Positions 12,352 through 12,883 of a stretch of DNA of 12,883 nt are shown piece after piece. The notes below the pieces were generated by a model that searched no databases, was not told where the DNA came from, and was given only the letters and a program-made list of their open reading frames with translations. Position 1 is the first letter of the stretch. Each line of letters begins with the position of its first letter. Position numbers and translations under genes: made by a program. The DNA comes from JAQUSX01 sp035446985 (GTDB lineage: Bacteria > Bacillota > Clostridia > Christensenellales > CAG-314). Where the stretch lies: contig DAOTGG010000029.1 in NCBI GenBank assembly GCA_035446985.1, positions 1 through 12,883 of the forward strand, in the 5' to 3' direction.

Positions 12352-12883
12352 ATGAAAAATACTGTCTTAATGACAAAAGGCTCAATAAGTAAAAATATTA
12401 TAAAGTTCGCCGTTCCCATTTTTTTTGGGAACGTTTTCCAACAACTTTATAATTTTGTCGATTCCATTATTTTGGGCAACTTTGTAGGTAAAGAGGCGCT
12501 TGCCGCCGTTACCTCGTCCAGCTCTATGATTTTTCTTTTCGTCGGTTTTATCTCTGGTATTTTTATGGGCGCGGGCGTAGTTATTTCCCGTTATTACGGA
12601 GCGGAAGATAATGAGACGGTATCCAAAGCTATTCATACAAATATCGCGTTCGCTGTTTTTGCGGGCATTGCGCTAACTGTTATCGGACTTATTCTCACGC
12701 CTCATATATTGGTGTGGATGAAAACGCCCGACAGCGTAATATCCAGTTCTCTTACTTATGTCAGAATATACTTTGGCGGAATAATGTCCGTCGTGTTATA
12801 TAACGCCGCAAGCAGCGTTTACCAGGCCGTAGGCGATACGAAACATCCGCTGATATTTTTAATTGTGGCGTCGCTTATAAACG
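12352..12883 (+). CDS. MATE family efflux transporter, N-terminal part (cut by window edge)
   Basis: 177 codons of an integral membrane transporter that runs off the right edge; full MATE proteins are about 440-460 residues, so about 40 percent is present. MATE proteins export cationic drugs or metabolites in exchange for Na+ or H+. The start MKNTVLMTKGSISKNIIKFA is typical of clostridial members. The first helix carries VPIFFGNVFQQLYNFVDSII, with the conserved Pro and the QQLYNxVDSIILG signature, followed by FVGKEALAAV. Later helices are FLFVGFISGIFMGAGVVISR followed by YYGAEDNE, and IYFGGIMSVVLYNAASSVYQ followed by AVGDTKHPL. AGGTGA at 12343-12348 lies 3 nt before the ATG. The substrate cannot be told from this part. 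Confidence 0.95.
   Translation, partial: MKNTVLMTKGSISKNIIKFAVPIFFGNVFQQLYNFVDSIILGNFVGKEALAAVTSSSSMIFLFVGFISGIFMGAGVVISRYYGAEDNETVSKAIHTNIAFAVFAGIALTVIGLILTPHILVWMKTPDSVISSSLTYVRIYFGGIMSVVLYNAASSVYQAVGDTKHPLIFLIVASLIN

Noticed and set aside
1..12883. tRNA, rRNA, CRISPR, insertion sequences or integration sites
   Set aside because: I looked in all gaps between genes on both strands. No cloverleaf, regular spaced repeats, transposase fragments or long terminal inverted repeats were visible.

Overview
The window looks like chromosomal DNA of an AT-rich member of the Bacillota, most likely an uncultured Clostridia. The reasons are strong AAGGAG-type ribosome binding sites, near-consensus sigma-A promoters (TTGACA/TATAAT, 16-18 bp apart), T-rich hairpin terminators, GTG starts, and protein families typical of Clostridia (DUF2785, YczE-type membrane protein, VTC/DUF4956/Cthe_2159-like cluster, DUF5131, MATE). 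I see no rRNA, tRNA, CRISPR array, transposase or phage structural gene. Taxonomy finer than class is not supportable from sequence alone.

Layout. 1-1096 (minus): N-terminal two thirds of aspartyl-tRNA synthetase, cut by the window edge, with a near-perfect promoter. 1215-1424/1478 (minus): a small conserved-looking protein. 1662-2501 (plus): DUF2785 protein. 2769-4132 (plus): GNAT acetyltransferase plus YczE-type membrane protein, a tight two-gene operon. 4293-5303 (plus): a D-Ala-D-Ala-ligase-like ATP-grasp protein ending in a strong terminator. 5444-7343 (plus): an OmpR-type response regulator and its histidine kinase. 7565-10745 (plus): a three-gene operon of VTC-domain protein, DUF4956 membrane protein and a secreted beta-helix lipoprotein of the Cthe_2159 carbohydrate-binding type. 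10830-11561 (minus): DUF5131 protein, convergent with the operon. 11658-12155 (plus): a second GNAT, divergent from DUF5131. 12352-end (plus): start of a MATE efflux transporter.

The most interesting unit is 4190-10745. The promoters of the two-component operon and of the VTC/DUF4956/lipoprotein operon carry an almost identical tandem direct repeat (TTTTAAT, 11-bp period, 20 of 22 positions shared). In both, it sits in place of the -35 element and exactly 6 bp upstream of the -10. This is the geometry of a PhoB/OmpR-type activator site. The simplest reading is that the response regulator activates its own operon and the adjacent VTC operon. A weaker copy lies upstream of the ATP-grasp gene. 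I infer an envelope-related regulon: a sensor kinase controlling a VTC-type (polyphosphate-polymerase-fold) enzyme, its membrane partner and a surface lipoprotein. The family memberships are recognised from sequence motifs; the shared regulation is inferred from DNA pattern; the biochemical output is unknown.
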